A stretch of 64,000 bases of DNA from Rodentibacter haemolyticus. GTDB taxonomy: Bacteria > Pseudomonadota > Gammaproteobacteria > Enterobacterales > Pasteurellaceae. Each line of letters begins with the position of its first letter. Within the stretch, counting starts at the first letter, position 1. Location: assembly GCF_015356115.1 (NCBI RefSeq), contig NZ_CP063056.1, forward strand, positions 558,001 to 622,000, in the 5' to 3' direction. The notes beneath the pieces are model-generated. The model made no database searches. It saw nothing but the letters and a program-made list of their open reading frames with translations, and was not told the origin of the DNA. Position numbers and translations under genes: made by a program. Of this stretch, positions 43,083 to 52,524 are shown piece after piece.

Positions 43083-43583
43083 TTATTTTTTAAGGGTTAA
43101 CACGACTGATTCGCCGGCGACAACTTCACCTGCTTTTTTGTCAATGCTTGAGATTTCATCCATATTAGAAATCACGACCGGAGTTAATACTGACTTGGCT
43201 TTTGATTCAAGCAATTCAAGATCAAACTCAATCACGGTTTCACCACGTTTTACAGATTGTCCTTCTTGAGCGACACGTGTAAAACCTTCACCTTTTAATT
43301 CAACCGTATCAATACCAAAGTGAACGAATAATTCAACACCTTCTTTTGATTCCATTGAAAATGCGTGGTTGGTTTCAAAAATCTTACCGACTACACCGTC
43401 AACCGGAGCAACAATCTTGTTACCGGTCGGACGAATAGCGATACCGTCACCAACAATTTTCTCAGAAAACACGACATCCGGTACATCTTCGATATTTACA
43501 ATCTCACCGGAAAGCGGCGCATAAATTTCGACTTCTACCGATTTATTTTCTTTAGAGCCGAACAGTTTGTCAAATAAGCCCAT
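43083..43583 (-). CDS. crr: PTS glucose-type EIIA (EIIA-Glc)
   Basis: A 166-residue phosphocarrier. The phospho-accepting His88 in F-V-H-F-G-I-D-T-V and the supporting His73 in T-N-H-A-F match the E. coli pair 75/90. It passes phosphate to sugar permeases and, when phosphorylated, activates adenylate cyclase. In H. influenzae the PTS serves mainly fructose, so this protein is chiefly regulatory, including for competence through cAMP. It follows ptsI by 59 bases. Confidence 0.96.
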   Translation of the reverse strand: MGLFDKLFGSKENKSVEVEIYAPLSGEIVNIEDVPDVVFSEKIVGDGIAIRPTGNKIVAPVDGVVGKIFETNHAFSMESKEGVELFVHFGIDTVELKGEGFTRVAQEGQSVKRGETVIEFDLELLESKAKSVLTPVVISNMDEISSIDKKAGEVVAGESVVLTLKK

Positions 43584-43642
43584 TTTAATCTCCTATCCAT
43601 TTAATGCGGCTGATATTCTAGCCCAAAATGTTAATTTTGTAT

Positions 43643-45370
43643 CTAATTTAGTGCTTTTTCTGCCAAAAATTCTTCAATTAATCCTTCAATTTCTACCGCT
43701 GTCGGTTTCTGTAAGGCTTTTTCTGCAAGGATTTTCGCATCTTGGAAATTGACATTACGAATTAATTTTTTAATACGAGGCACGGAAATCGCACTCATAC
43801 TAAACTCATCTAAGCCCATACCTAATAGTAACAAGGTCGCACGTTCATCACCTGCTAACTCACCGCACATTCCTGTCCATTTACCTTCCGCATGAGATGC
43901 ATCAATCACTTGTTTAATTAAACCTAATACTGAAGGCTGCATTGGGTTGTAAAGATGAGAAATAAGTTCATTGCCACGATCAACCGCTAAAGTATATTGA
44001 GTTAAGTCATTCGTACCGATACTGAAGAAATCAACTTCTTTCGCTAAGAATCTCGCATTTACTGCGGCAGATGGAGTTTCCACCATTACACCGATTTGAA
44101 TATTCTCATCGAAAGCCTTGCCTTCTGCACGTAATTCTGCCTTTAAGGTTTCAATCACGGATTTTAATTCACGGATTTCTTCCACTGAAATAATCATCGG
44201 GAACATAACGGCAAGTTTACCAAATGCAGAGGCACGCAACACTGCACGCAATTGCGCATGAAGAATTTCTCGACGATCAAGCGCAATACGCACCGCACGC
44301 CAACCCAAGAACGGGTTCATTTCTTTTGGTAAATCTAAGTACGGTAAATCTTTGTCGCCGCCGATATCCATCGTACGAAGCACAACCAAACGCCCTTCCA
44401 TTGCTTCCACAACTTCTTTGTAGGCAATAAATTGTTCTTCTTCCGTTGGAAGTTGATCGCGATCCATAAAGAGAAATTCGGTACGGTACAAACCTACACC
44501 TTCGGCACCATTACGGTTTGCTCCTTCACAATCACGAATCGTACCGATATTGGCAACCACTTCAACTCTATGACCATCCAAAGTGATCGCTGGAAGATCT
44601 TTTAATTTCGCTAATTCCGCTTTCTCTTCCGCTAGTTTTGCTGACAGCGCTTTCGATTCATCAATTTGAGCTTGAGTCGGATTGATATAAACCTTGTTAT
44701 TCACCGCATCAAGAATTAAAAAATCACCGGTATTTACTTGTTCGGTTACATTGTTCGTACCAACAATTGCCGGTAACTCCAATGAACGCGCCATAATCGA
44801 AGTGTGTGAGGTGCGACCGCCAATATCGGTAATAAATCCAAGAACTTTTTCAAGATTTAACTGTGCCGTTTCAGAAGGCGTCAAATCGTAAGCCACAAGA
44901 ATAGATTCTTCATTAATATCGCCAAGATCGACAATGTGCATTCCTAGGATATTTTTGATTAACCGATTACCGATATCACGAATATCACCGGCACGCTCTT
45001 TTAAATATTCATCATCAATTTCTGATAACATCGCGACTTGTTGATCAATAATTTTGCTTGCCGCGACACCGGCATTGACTTTATTTGAGCGCAAATAATC
45101 AAGAATTTCTTCTTCTAATTCTTCATCTTCAAGAATCATTAAATGACCTTCAAAAATCGCTGCCTTTTCTTCACCTAATGAAGCCAATGCGCGATCTCTA
45201 ATTGAATTAAGCTGCTCAACAGCGGCGTTGCGCCCTTCGTAAAAACGTGCAACTTCCGCTTCAATTTGTTCATCTGTAATTTTCGTCGTATCAAGAACAA
45301 TTTTTTCTTCTTTAAGAACTAACGCCTTACCAAAAACAATGCCTGGGGACGCCGGAATACCTGAAATCAT
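43643..45370 (-). CDS. ptsI: PTS enzyme I
   Basis: A 575-residue phosphotransferase that takes phosphate from PEP to His189 and on to HPr. G-G-R-T-S-H-T-S-I-M-A-R contains the histidine, and the C-terminal PEP-binding barrel has D-F-F-S-I-G-T-N-D-L-T-Q-Y and M-C-G-E-L-A-G. The start is set at 45370 (M-I-S-G-I-P-A-S-P-G) with GGAAGGTG upstream, which gives His189 exactly as in E. coli. A GTG two codons earlier is possible. Confidence 0.97.
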   Translation of the reverse strand: MISGIPASPGIVFGKALVLKEEKIVLDTTKITDEQIEAEVARFYEGRNAAVEQLNSIRDRALASLGEEKAAIFEGHLMILEDEELEEEILDYLRSNKVNAGVAASKIIDQQVAMLSEIDDEYLKERAGDIRDIGNRLIKNILGMHIVDLGDINEESILVAYDLTPSETAQLNLEKVLGFITDIGGRTSHTSIMARSLELPAIVGTNNVTEQVNTGDFLILDAVNNKVYINPTQAQIDESKALSAKLAEEKAELAKLKDLPAITLDGHRVEVVANIGTIRDCEGANRNGAEGVGLYRTEFLFMDRDQLPTEEEQFIAYKEVVEAMEGRLVVLRTMDIGGDKDLPYLDLPKEMNPFLGWRAVRIALDRREILHAQLRAVLRASAFGKLAVMFPMIISVEEIRELKSVIETLKAELRAEGKAFDENIQIGVMVETPSAAVNARFLAKEVDFFSIGTNDLTQYTLAVDRGNELISHLYNPMQPSVLGLIKQVIDASHAEGKWTGMCGELAGDERATLLLLGMGLDEFSMSAISVPRIKKLIRNVNFQDAKILAEKALQKPTAVEIEGLIEEFLAEKALN

Positions 45371-45470
45371 ATTCACCTTCCAAATTAATAGGGGTCAAAT
45401 AAAACAATAGCCATAAAATACCGCATTTACCGGAGTAGATTAAAAACGGATTTCATGGCTATGCTCAAAA

Positions 45471-45728
45471 TTATTCTAAAGTAGGAATTAACGCTACTAA
45501 ATGTTCAACAGCTTGTTGCTCGTCTTCACCTTCTGCAGAAATGGTAATGACCGTTCCTTGTGTTAAACCTAAGGTTTGTAATTTGAACAAACTTTTTGCA
45601 CTTGCGCTTTTCCCTGCGGATGTCACAGTGATATCTGAAGCAAAAGCTTTCGCTTCTTTTACGAATTGCGCAGCCGGACGAGTGTGCAAGCCGTTAGGCG
45701 CTGTGATTTCTACATCTTTTGAGAACAT
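45471..45728 (-). CDS. ptsH: PTS phosphocarrier HPr
   Basis: An 85-residue HPr. The active His15 lies in P-N-G-L-H-T-R-P-A-A, and Ser46 in K-S-A-S-A-K-S-L is the conserved serine site. The gap to ptsI (45371-45470) contains an 8-bp inverted repeat, ATAGCCAT (45409-45416) with ATGGCTAT (45454-45461), which could shape the ptsH/ptsI ratio. Upstream, TATGA-N6-TCAAG (45837-45852, minus strand) is a weak CRP-like site. The 180 bases to rsgA hold the promoter region only. Confidence 0.96.
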   Translation of the reverse strand: MFSKDVEITAPNGLHTRPAAQFVKEAKAFASDITVTSAGKSASAKSLFKLQTLGLTQGTVITISAEGEDEQQAVEHLVALIPTLE

Positions 45729-45908
45729 AATGTTACCTCTATTTAGTCATTGTTTAACTTAAAAACAGTTAGATTCAAAAAATCCGCCATAGTATCCTTG
45801 TTAAAGCCTAAAGAATCAAGAATAAAGCTAAAAAAACTTGAGATAAGTCATAAAAAAACACGAATTTTTCCTATATTCGATTAAATATTATCCTTAGTTT
45901 TTCTGACG

Positions 45909-46949
45909 CTAAACTATTGAAAAATGCCGCTGTGATTTAGTTTCCGACAGGCTTGCAATAAGCTTATGATAATTATCGTAACGTATCGGTGAAATTCGTC
46001 CTGCTTCGACCGCCTCACGCAGAGCGCAACCGGGATCGTTTAAATGTTTGCAATCTCGAAATTTACAGGTTCCCAGCACATATTGAAATTCACGATATCC
46101 CTTAGTGATTTGATCTGCATCTAAGTGCCATAAACCAAATTCTCGAATCCCGGGGGAGTCAATAAGATTTCCGCCTTGTGGTAAATGATAGAGCCTTGAC
46201 GAGGTTGTCGTGTGCTGACCTAACCCAGAGGTTTCGCTCACTGCTCCGACTTGTGCATTCACCGTTGGCAAAATATGGTTAATTAAGCTGGATTTTCCGA
46301 CACCGGACTGCCCGACAAAAATAGAGGTTCCTTCACTTAAAAGTGCGGTCAGTTTCGTCATATTTTTCCCGCTTTGCGCAGAAATTATGAGCGTTTGATA
46401 ACCGATATTACGGTAAATTTGCAACTGAGCTTCAACTTCTTTTTCTTGTTCTTCAGAGAGCAGATCGCCTTTATTAACCACAATAATCGGCTCAATTTCG
46501 GCGGTTTCACACACCACGAGATAACGATCAATAATATTTAAGGAAAGTTCCGGCAATACGGCCGAGACGATAATAATCCGATCAATATTGGCGGCAATCG
46601 GCTTCAAACCATCATAATAATCAGGACGTGCAATTTCATTTACACGCGGATGAATGGCTTCTATTACGCCGCTCACACCTTGTAATTGCTCATTCCCTTT
46701 TCGCCAAATAACGTTATCGCCAACCACCAAACTTGAAAGCGTACGGCGCAAATTACAACGATAAATCTCACCTTGATCGTCCTCCACATCCGCATGTACG
46801 GAATAGCGCGTAACCACCACGCCATCTTGTGATTCTCCCAACATTTCATCCTGCCATTCGATTTCTTTTTTCTTGTGGCGATAAAGTGCACGGGCATTAT
46901 TCGATTCAATGCGACGGGCTTGATTTTGAGTGAGTTTACGTTTAGCCAT
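45909..46949 (-). CDS. rsgA: Ribosome small subunit GTPase RsgA
   Basis: A 346-residue circularly permuted GTPase that checks late 30S maturation. The N-terminal OB-fold precedes a permuted G domain with N-K-G-D (G4), G-Q-S-G-V-G-K-S-S-L (G1) and D-S-P-G-I-R (G3). The zinc knuckle near the C-terminus reads C-K-F-R-D-C-K-H-L-N-D-P-G-C. The start at 46949 (M-A-K-R-K-L-T) is the family start; the longer frame runs into the orn promoter. It is divergent from orn with a shared 68-base region containing a USS. Confidence 0.95.
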   Translation of the reverse strand: MAKRKLTQNQARRIESNNARALYRHKKKEIEWQDEMLGESQDGVVVTRYSVHADVEDDQGEIYRCNLRRTLSSLVVGDNVIWRKGNEQLQGVSGVIEAIHPRVNEIARPDYYDGLKPIAANIDRIIIVSAVLPELSLNIIDRYLVVCETAEIEPIIVVNKGDLLSEEQEKEVEAQLQIYRNIGYQTLIISAQSGKNMTKLTALLSEGTSIFVGQSGVGKSSLINHILPTVNAQVGAVSETSGLGQHTTTSSRLYHLPQGGNLIDSPGIREFGLWHLDADQITKGYREFQYVLGTCKFRDCKHLNDPGCALREAVEAGRISPIRYDNYHKLIASLSETKSQRHFSIV

Positions 46950-47017
46950 AAAAGTGCGGTCGTTTTTGTCGTAATTTTGATAGAATGGAAAAAATTTCAC
47001 ATAGGATACCTTATATT

Positions 47018-47566
47018 ATGCAATTAGATAAACAAAATCTGATTTGGATTGATTTAGAAATGACGGGGTTAGATCCCGAAAAAGAACGCATTATTGAAAT
47101 CGCCACCATCGTTACGGATAAAAATCTCAATATTCTTGCAGAGGGCCCGGTGCTTGCAATACATCAAGACAATGAATTATTGGAAAAAATGTCGGATTGG
47201 TGCATAAAAACCCATACGGCAAACGGTTTGGTCGAGCGTGTAAAAGCAAGCAAATTAACCGAACGGGCGGCAGAATTACAAACGCTGGATTTCTTAAAAC
47301 GCTGGGTACCTAAAGGCGCTTCTCCCATTTGTGGAAATAGCATCGCACAAGATAAACGCTTTCTATACAGATATATGCCGGACTTAGCGGATTATTTTCA
47401 CTACCGTCATTTAGATGTCAGCACCCTAAAAGAACTGGCAAGCCGTTGGAAACCCGAAATTTTAGAGGGTTTCCAAAAAGCCAATACACATTTGGCATTG
47501 GATGATATTCGCGAATCAATTAAAGAATTGGCTTATTATCGCGACCATTTCATCAAATTAGATTGA
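47018..47566 (+). CDS. orn: Oligoribonuclease
   Basis: A 182-residue DEDDh 3'-5' exonuclease that removes the last di- to pentaribonucleotides and pGpG. W-I-D-L-E-M-T-G-L-D holds the first Asp and Glu. Y-R-H-L-D-V-S-T-L-K and H-L-A-L-D-D-I-R-E-S hold the others. The start M-Q-L-D-K (47018) gives the usual length; an upstream in-frame start would overlap the divergent rsgA promoter region. It is essential in most gammaproteobacteria. Confidence 0.96.
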   Translation: MQLDKQNLIWIDLEMTGLDPEKERIIEIATIVTDKNLNILAEGPVLAIHQDNELLEKMSDWCIKTHTANGLVERVKASKLTERAAELQTLDFLKRWVPKGASPICGNSIAQDKRFLYRYMPDLADYFHYRHLDVSTLKELASRWKPEILEGFQKANTHLALDDIRESIKELAYYRDHFIKLD

Positions 47567-47606
47567 TGAAAACTTAGCCAAGCAATGATTTTCACCTAAT
47601 TTACGC

Positions 47607-47634
47607 TTGCAACACCTAAAAATATTTGTATAAT
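47607..47634 (+). promoter_or_regulatory. Promoter of the tRNA-Gly pair
   Basis: TTGCAA (47607-47612) and a perfect TATAAT (47629-47634), separated by 16 bases and followed by GCC, 25 bases before the first tRNA. Confidence 0.75.
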
Positions 47635-47659
47635 GCCACCCCATTCACCGATGTGAATT

Positions 47660-47735
<76 letters not shown>

Positions 47736-47750
47736 ATTTTCACATTCTCT

Positions 47751-47826
47751 GCGGGAATAGCTCAGTTGGTAGAGCACAACCTTGCCAAGGTTGGGGTCGC
47801 GAGTTCGAGCCTCGTTTCCCGCTCCA
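47751..47826 (+). tRNA. tRNA-Gly(GCC), second of a pair
   Basis: A 76-nt cloverleaf with encoded CCA. It differs from its neighbour only by a G-C to A-T change in the anticodon stem (CGACC/GGTCG to CAACC/GGTTG). The change affects both strands of the pair and so keeps the stem intact. Confidence 0.97.
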
Positions 47827-47832
47827 AATTCT

Positions 47833-47862
47833 AATCCGTTGCGAAAAAGCAGCGGATTTTTT
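47833..47862 (+). terminator. Terminator of the tRNA-Gly pair
   Basis: AATCCGTTGC pairs with GCAGCGGATT (one bulge) and is followed by TTTT. Confidence 0.8.
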
Positions 47863-47969
47863 ATATATCAAATAATTTTCAATGAATACGCCCTCACTTT
47901 CAAAATGTCCTTAAAGAAAGAAGAAAAGTGCGGTAGAATTTCGCATTATTTTGACCTCAATAAATCATA

Positions 47970-48446
47970 ATGAACACAACCGAGTTAACCCGATATATTC
48001 CTGATGAAGCGACAATGCTCCGCTTTGGTAAAAAATTAGCGGAAACCATCGTACAATACCAAGCCGAACGCGCCGTTATTTTATATTTCAATGGTGATTT
48101 AGGCGCAGGAAAAACTACGCTTACCCGTGGTATGGTGCAAGGTTTGGGACATAAAGGCAATGTGAAAAGCCCGACTTATACGTTAGTGGAAGAATACAAC
48201 ATTGCAGGCAAAATGATCTATCATTTTGATTTGTATCGCCTTGCCGATCCTGAAGAACTGGAATTTATGGGGATTCGTGATTATTTCGGCAAAAATTCAA
48301 TTTGCCTGATTGAATGGGCTGAAAAAGGCGAAGGCATTCTTCCACCGGCTGATTTATTGGTGAATATTGATTACTACGATGATGCACGAAATATTACCTT
48401 AACGGCTCAAAATACTTTGGGTGAACAGATTATTCAGCAACTATAA
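47970..48446 (+). CDS. tsaE: tRNA threonylcarbamoyladenosine ATPase TsaE
   Basis: A 158-residue P-loop ATPase that helps TsaBCD make t6A37 in ANN-decoding tRNAs. The Walker A motif is G-D-L-G-A-G-K-T-T-L-T-R-G (about 46-58), and S-P-T-Y-T-L-V-E-E-Y plus H-F-D-L-Y-R-L are family hallmarks. It heads the tsaE-amiB-mutL-miaA-glnE run. t6A (TsaE) and i6A (MiaA) modifiers thus share one transcription unit. Stop and amiB start are seven bases apart. Confidence 0.95.
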   Translation: MNTTELTRYIPDEATMLRFGKKLAETIVQYQAERAVILYFNGDLGAGKTTLTRGMVQGLGHKGNVKSPTYTLVEEYNIAGKMIYHFDLYRLADPEELEFMGIRDYFGKNSICLIEWAEKGEGILPPADLLVNIDYYDDARNITLTAQNTLGEQIIQQL

Positions 48447-48453
48447 TTTAATT

Positions 48454-49698
48454 ATGAAAACCAAATTTTCGTTTCTTTTAGGTATATTATCTCTTTTTTG
48501 TTCAACGGTTTTCGCTGCACAATGGACAATCGCTATCGATCCCGGTCACGGCGGCAAAGATCCCGGTGCTATCGGGCGTAATCTTGGCATTTATGAAAAA
48601 AATGTAACCCTTTCAATCGCACGCGAACTCAAAATTTTACTTGATAAAGATCCGAATTTTCGCGGCGTATTAACCCGCAATGGCGATTACTATATCTCCG
48701 TGCCGGAACGTTCGGAAATCGCCCGTAAATTCAAAGCCAATTATTTAGTTTCTATTCACGCGGATTCCTCATTAAATCCAAATCAACGGGGTGCTTCCGT
48801 CTGGATACTTTCAAATCGTCGTGCCAATGATGAAATGGGGCAATGGTTGGAAGACGATGAAAAACGTTCCGAATTATTAGGCGGCGCGGGCAAAATGCTT
48901 TCTCATAATCACGATAAATATTTAGATCAAACCGTGCTGGATCTCCAATTTGGTCATAGCCAACGTACAGGTTATGAAATCGGCAAAAGCATTTTAAAAC
49001 GTTTCTCCAAAGTGACGACATTAAGCCGCAGCACACCTCAACACGCAAGCCTTGGTGTGTTACGCTCACCGGATATTCCTTCCGTTTTGGTAGAAACCGG
49101 TTTTCTTTCCAATGCTGAAGAAGAACAAAAACTCAATTCTCCGCGCTATCGCCGCCGTATTGCTTATATGATTTACGAGGGATTGGTGGCATACCGTAAC
49201 GGTAACTTAAAATCGATTGTTGCGTTTGAAAGCGACAGCAAGGAAAACACGAGCAAAAATGACCGCACTTCGGAAATTAAAGACAGCGGTATTCGCCACA
49301 AAGTGAAAAAAGGTGAAAGCATTGGCAGTCTCGCCAATAAATATGACGTAAAAGTCGCAGATATTATTTCCTTCAATAAACTCAAGCGCAAAGCGTTGTG
49401 GATTGGCGAAACGGTGAAAATTCCTGACAATGGTAAACAAAAAGTCGTAGAAGCGAAAAAAGCCGAAAAATCGGTTTCCGAAAAAGCAAAATCAGCCGAA
49501 AAAAACAAAGAGAAAGCGAAGAAAAGCGAAACTAAAAAAGCTGAAATTCCGCTTTATCATACCATCAAAAAAGACCAAACCATTTATGCGGTTTCTCGAG
49601 AATACAACATTCCGGTGAACCAAATTTTAAAACTCAATCCGAAATTAAAAGACGGTAAAGTATTTACCGGACAGAAAATAAAATTAAGAGAAAAATAA
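48454..49698 (+). CDS. amiB: N-acetylmuramoyl-L-alanine amidase with two LysM domains (AmiB)
   Basis: A 414-residue periplasmic zinc amidase that splits septal peptidoglycan for cell separation. A signal peptide (1-22, ending V-F-A) precedes the Amidase_3 domain with D-P-G-H-G-G-K-D, S-I-H-A-D and V-L-V-E-T-G-F-L-S-N. A Lys/Glu/Ser-rich linker joins two LysM domains (about 280-325 and 367-411). The start at 48454 matches the signal peptide; earlier codons lie in tsaE. The USS at about 49261 falls in the linker after the catalytic domain. Confidence 0.93.
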   Translation: MKTKFSFLLGILSLFCSTVFAAQWTIAIDPGHGGKDPGAIGRNLGIYEKNVTLSIARELKILLDKDPNFRGVLTRNGDYYISVPERSEIARKFKANYLVSIHADSSLNPNQRGASVWILSNRRANDEMGQWLEDDEKRSELLGGAGKMLSHNHDKYLDQTVLDLQFGHSQRTGYEIGKSILKRFSKVTTLSRSTPQHASLGVLRSPDIPSVLVETGFLSNAEEEQKLNSPRYRRRIAYMIYEGLVAYRNGNLKSIVAFESDSKENTSKNDRTSEIKDSGIRHKVKKGESIGSLANKYDVKVADIISFNKLKRKALWIGETVKIPDNGKQKVVEAKKAEKSVSEKAKSAEKNKEKAKKSETKKAEIPLYHTIKKDQTIYAVSREYNIPVNQILKLNPKLKDGKVFTGQKIKLREK

Positions 49699-51584
49699 TG
49701 GCGATTAAAATTCTTTCTCCACAACTTGCTAACCAAATTGCCGCCGGCGAAGTGGTCGAACGCCCAGCCTCCGTGGTGAAAGAATTGGTGGAAAACAGCC
49801 TTGATGCCGGTGCAAATAAAATTCAGGTGGATATTGAAAACGGTGGCGCCGGTCTCATCCGTATTCGGGACAACGGCAGCGGTATTGCAAAAGAGGAATT
49901 AAGTTTGGCTCTGGCTCGCCATGCTACCAGTAAAATCGCTGATTTAGACGATCTTGAATCAATTTTAAGCCTTGGTTTTCGTGGCGAAGCCTTGGCAAGT
50001 ATCAGCTCCGTTTCACGTTTAACGCTAACTTCACGTACCGCAGAACAATCTGAAGCTTGGCAAGTGTATGCGCAAGGGCGGGAAATGGAAACCACCATTA
50101 AACCTGCTTCCCACCCTATCGGCACAACGGTGGAAGTCGCTAATTTATTCTTCAATACCCCTGCCAGACGTAAATTCCTACGCACGGATAAAACCGAATT
50201 TGCGCATATTGATGAAGTGATTCGCCGAATTGCACTAGCCAAATTCAATATTGCTTTCACTCTCACACACAACGGAAAACTTATTCGTCAGTATCGTCCG
50301 GCTGTAGATCTGATGCAGCAACTCAAACGGGTTGCTACAATTTGCGGTGATGATTTTGTCAAAAATGCCTTGCGTATTGATTGGAAACATAACGATTTAC
50401 ACCTTTCCGGTTGGGTGGCTACACCGAATTTCACTCGTACACAAAACGATTTGAGTTATTGTTATATCAACGGGCGAATGGTTCGTGATAAAGTGATTAC
50501 TCACGCCATTCGTCAGGCTTATGCCGCACATTTAACGAATGAAAACTACCCTGCATTTGTATTATTTATCGATCTCAATCCACACGAAGTCGATGTAAAT
50601 GTTCACCCGACAAAACACGAAGTTCGTTTTCATCAGCAACGTCTTATTCATGATTTTATTTATGAAGGGGTGAGTAATGCGTTAAATAGCCACTTGGCTA
50701 TCCAAGCCCCAACCGTTCGGGAAAGTGCGGTTGAAAATACGCAAGAAAATGAAATACGGGAGCCATTACCAACCTATGCCGCCTCTTGGAATAATAAACC
50801 GAATCGAGCGGCAGCTGGTCAAAATACCTTTGCGTCTGATGATTTCGTAAAAAAACCACCACAAAATCGACCGCACTTTTCGGCTAACGGGACATCTTCC
50901 CTCACATCTCATCAAGGCTATCGTAATTATCGGGAAAATTATCATTCGGAACAACCGACTAAAACCGAGCAAAAACTCTATGGCGAATTATTGCGTACGC
51001 CGTTAAATAATGACACTCGGGTAAGACAAACCGATACGCCAATCGAAATAAATGAAAATCCGTCTCACCTACGTGCTTTATCACTAATTGAGAACCGTGC
51101 GCTTTTATTACAACAAAATCAAAGCTATTTCTTGCTTTCATTAGAAAAATTACAATATTTGCAATGGAAACTGACATTACAACAAGCACAGATAGCCCAA
51201 CAACCGCTATTAATTCCGATTGTTTTTCGTTTAACGGAAAACCAATTTAATCAATGGGAAACACAAACCGAAGATTTCGCACAAGCCGGTTTTGAATTTA
51301 TTGCAAACAAAGCTCAACTCAGACTAACATTAAATCGCGTACCAAGCCTGTTACGCACGCAAAACTTACAGAAATGCGTTATGGCAATGTTAAGCCGACA
51401 AGAAAATTCAACACCGTTTTTAACCGCACTTTGCGGACAATTAGAAGCCAAAATATTTAGCGTATTTGCTGATGCCGTTAAATTTTTGAGTGATACGGAA
51501 CAGCTTCTTAACAATACAAACAGAGATGAATTTAACCGATTACTTAAACCAATCAACTGGCAACCTTTATTGGACGAATTATAG
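49698..51584 (+). CDS. mutL: DNA mismatch repair protein MutL
   Basis: A 628-residue GHKL ATPase coupling MutS to MutH. The N-terminal motifs are E-L-V-E-N-S-L-D-A-G-A (31-41), I-R-D-N-G-S-G-I and T-S-K-I (77-80 region), plus G-F-R-G-E-A-L-A-S-I. The central ~330-430 is a poorly conserved Asn/Thr/Pro-rich linker holding two USSs (50724 and 50870). The C-terminal dimer domain has no DQHAx2Ex4E endonuclease motif, as expected where MutH is used. It starts one base before the amiB stop ends (TAATG). Confidence 0.97.
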   Translation: MAIKILSPQLANQIAAGEVVERPASVVKELVENSLDAGANKIQVDIENGGAGLIRIRDNGSGIAKEELSLALARHATSKIADLDDLESILSLGFRGEALASISSVSRLTLTSRTAEQSEAWQVYAQGREMETTIKPASHPIGTTVEVANLFFNTPARRKFLRTDKTEFAHIDEVIRRIALAKFNIAFTLTHNGKLIRQYRPAVDLMQQLKRVATICGDDFVKNALRIDWKHNDLHLSGWVATPNFTRTQNDLSYCYINGRMVRDKVITHAIRQAYAAHLTNENYPAFVLFIDLNPHEVDVNVHPTKHEVRFHQQRLIHDFIYEGVSNALNSHLAIQAPTVRESAVENTQENEIREPLPTYAASWNNKPNRAAAGQNTFASDDFVKKPPQNRPHFSANGTSSLTSHQGYRNYRENYHSEQPTKTEQKLYGELLRTPLNNDTRVRQTDTPIEINENPSHLRALSLIENRALLLQQNQSYFLLSLEKLQYLQWKLTLQQAQIAQQPLLIPIVFRLTENQFNQWETQTEDFAQAGFEFIANKAQLRLTLNRVPSLLRTQNLQKCVMAMLSRQENSTPFLTALCGQLEAKIFSVFADAVKFLSDTEQLLNNTNRDEFNRLLKPINWQPLLDEL

Positions 51585-52523
51585 ATGAAACCGACCGCGA
51601 TTTTTTTAATGGGGCCTACCGCTTCCGGAAAAACCGATTTAGCCATTCAGCTTCGCCAACAGTTGCCGGTGGAAGTAATTAGTGTTGATTCTGCGCTAAT
51701 TTACAAAGGTATGGATATCGGTACGGCAAAGCCATCAAAAGAAGAGCTAGCTTTAGCCCCGCATAGATTGATTGATATTTTAGATCCGTCAGAAAGTTAT
51801 TCCGCAATGAATTTTCGTGACGATGCCTTGCGTGAAATGACAGATATTACGGCACAAGGGAAAATTCCATTATTGGTCGGCGGCACAATGCTTTATTACA
51901 AAGCGTTAATTGAAGGGCTTTCCCCTTTGCCCTCCGCAAATGAATCTATTCGAGCCGACATTGAACAAAAAGCCGTACGACAAGGTTGGGCTACATTGCA
52001 TCAAGAGCTGGCAAAAATTGATCAGACTTCAGCGCAACGTATTAACCCTAATGATTCCCAACGCATTAATCGTGCTTTAGAAGTGTTTTATATTACGGGA
52101 AAAACGCTCACTGAACTCACCGAGCAAAAAGGGGACGCCCTACCTTACAATGTGTTGCAATTTGCAATCGCCCCGGAAAATCGCCACGTATTACATCATC
52201 GTATTGAGCAACGTTTTCATAAAATGATCCAACTCGGTTTCCAAGAAGAAGTTGAAAAACTGTATGCAAGAGAAGATCTAAATATCAACTTACCCTCCAT
52301 TCGCTGTGTAGGCTATCGTCAAATGTGGGAATATTTACAAGGTGATTATGATCACGATGAAATGATTTTCCGTGGCATTTGCGCCACACGCCAACTTGCC
52401 AAACGCCAAATAACTTGGCTGCGCGGTTGGAAAACACCGCTTCAATGGCTAGACAGTTTGCAGCCTGAGCAAGCCAAAGAGACGATATTACGCTTATTAG
52501 ATCCAATAAAAAAAGACAAGTAA
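51585..52523 (+). CDS. miaA: tRNA dimethylallyltransferase MiaA
   Basis: A 312-residue enzyme that adds dimethylallyl to A37 of tRNAs reading UNN codons. The P-loop is G-P-T-A-S-G-K-T-D-L (about 10-19), followed by S-V-D-S-A-L-I-Y-K-G-M-D-I-G-T-A-K-P and G-G-T-M-L-Y-Y-K-A-L. It starts directly after the mutL stop with no gap, and glnE follows two bases after its own stop, so the block is tightly coupled. Confidence 0.97.
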   Translation: MKPTAIFLMGPTASGKTDLAIQLRQQLPVEVISVDSALIYKGMDIGTAKPSKEELALAPHRLIDILDPSESYSAMNFRDDALREMTDITAQGKIPLLVGGTMLYYKALIEGLSPLPSANESIRADIEQKAVRQGWATLHQELAKIDQTSAQRINPNDSQRINRALEVFYITGKTLTELTEQKGDALPYNVLQFAIAPENRHVLHHRIEQRFHKMIQLGFQEEVEKLYAREDLNINLPSIRCVGYRQMWEYLQGDYDHDEMIFRGICATRQLAKRQITWLRGWKTPLQWLDSLQPEQAKETILRLLDPIKKDK

Positions 52524-52524
52524 A

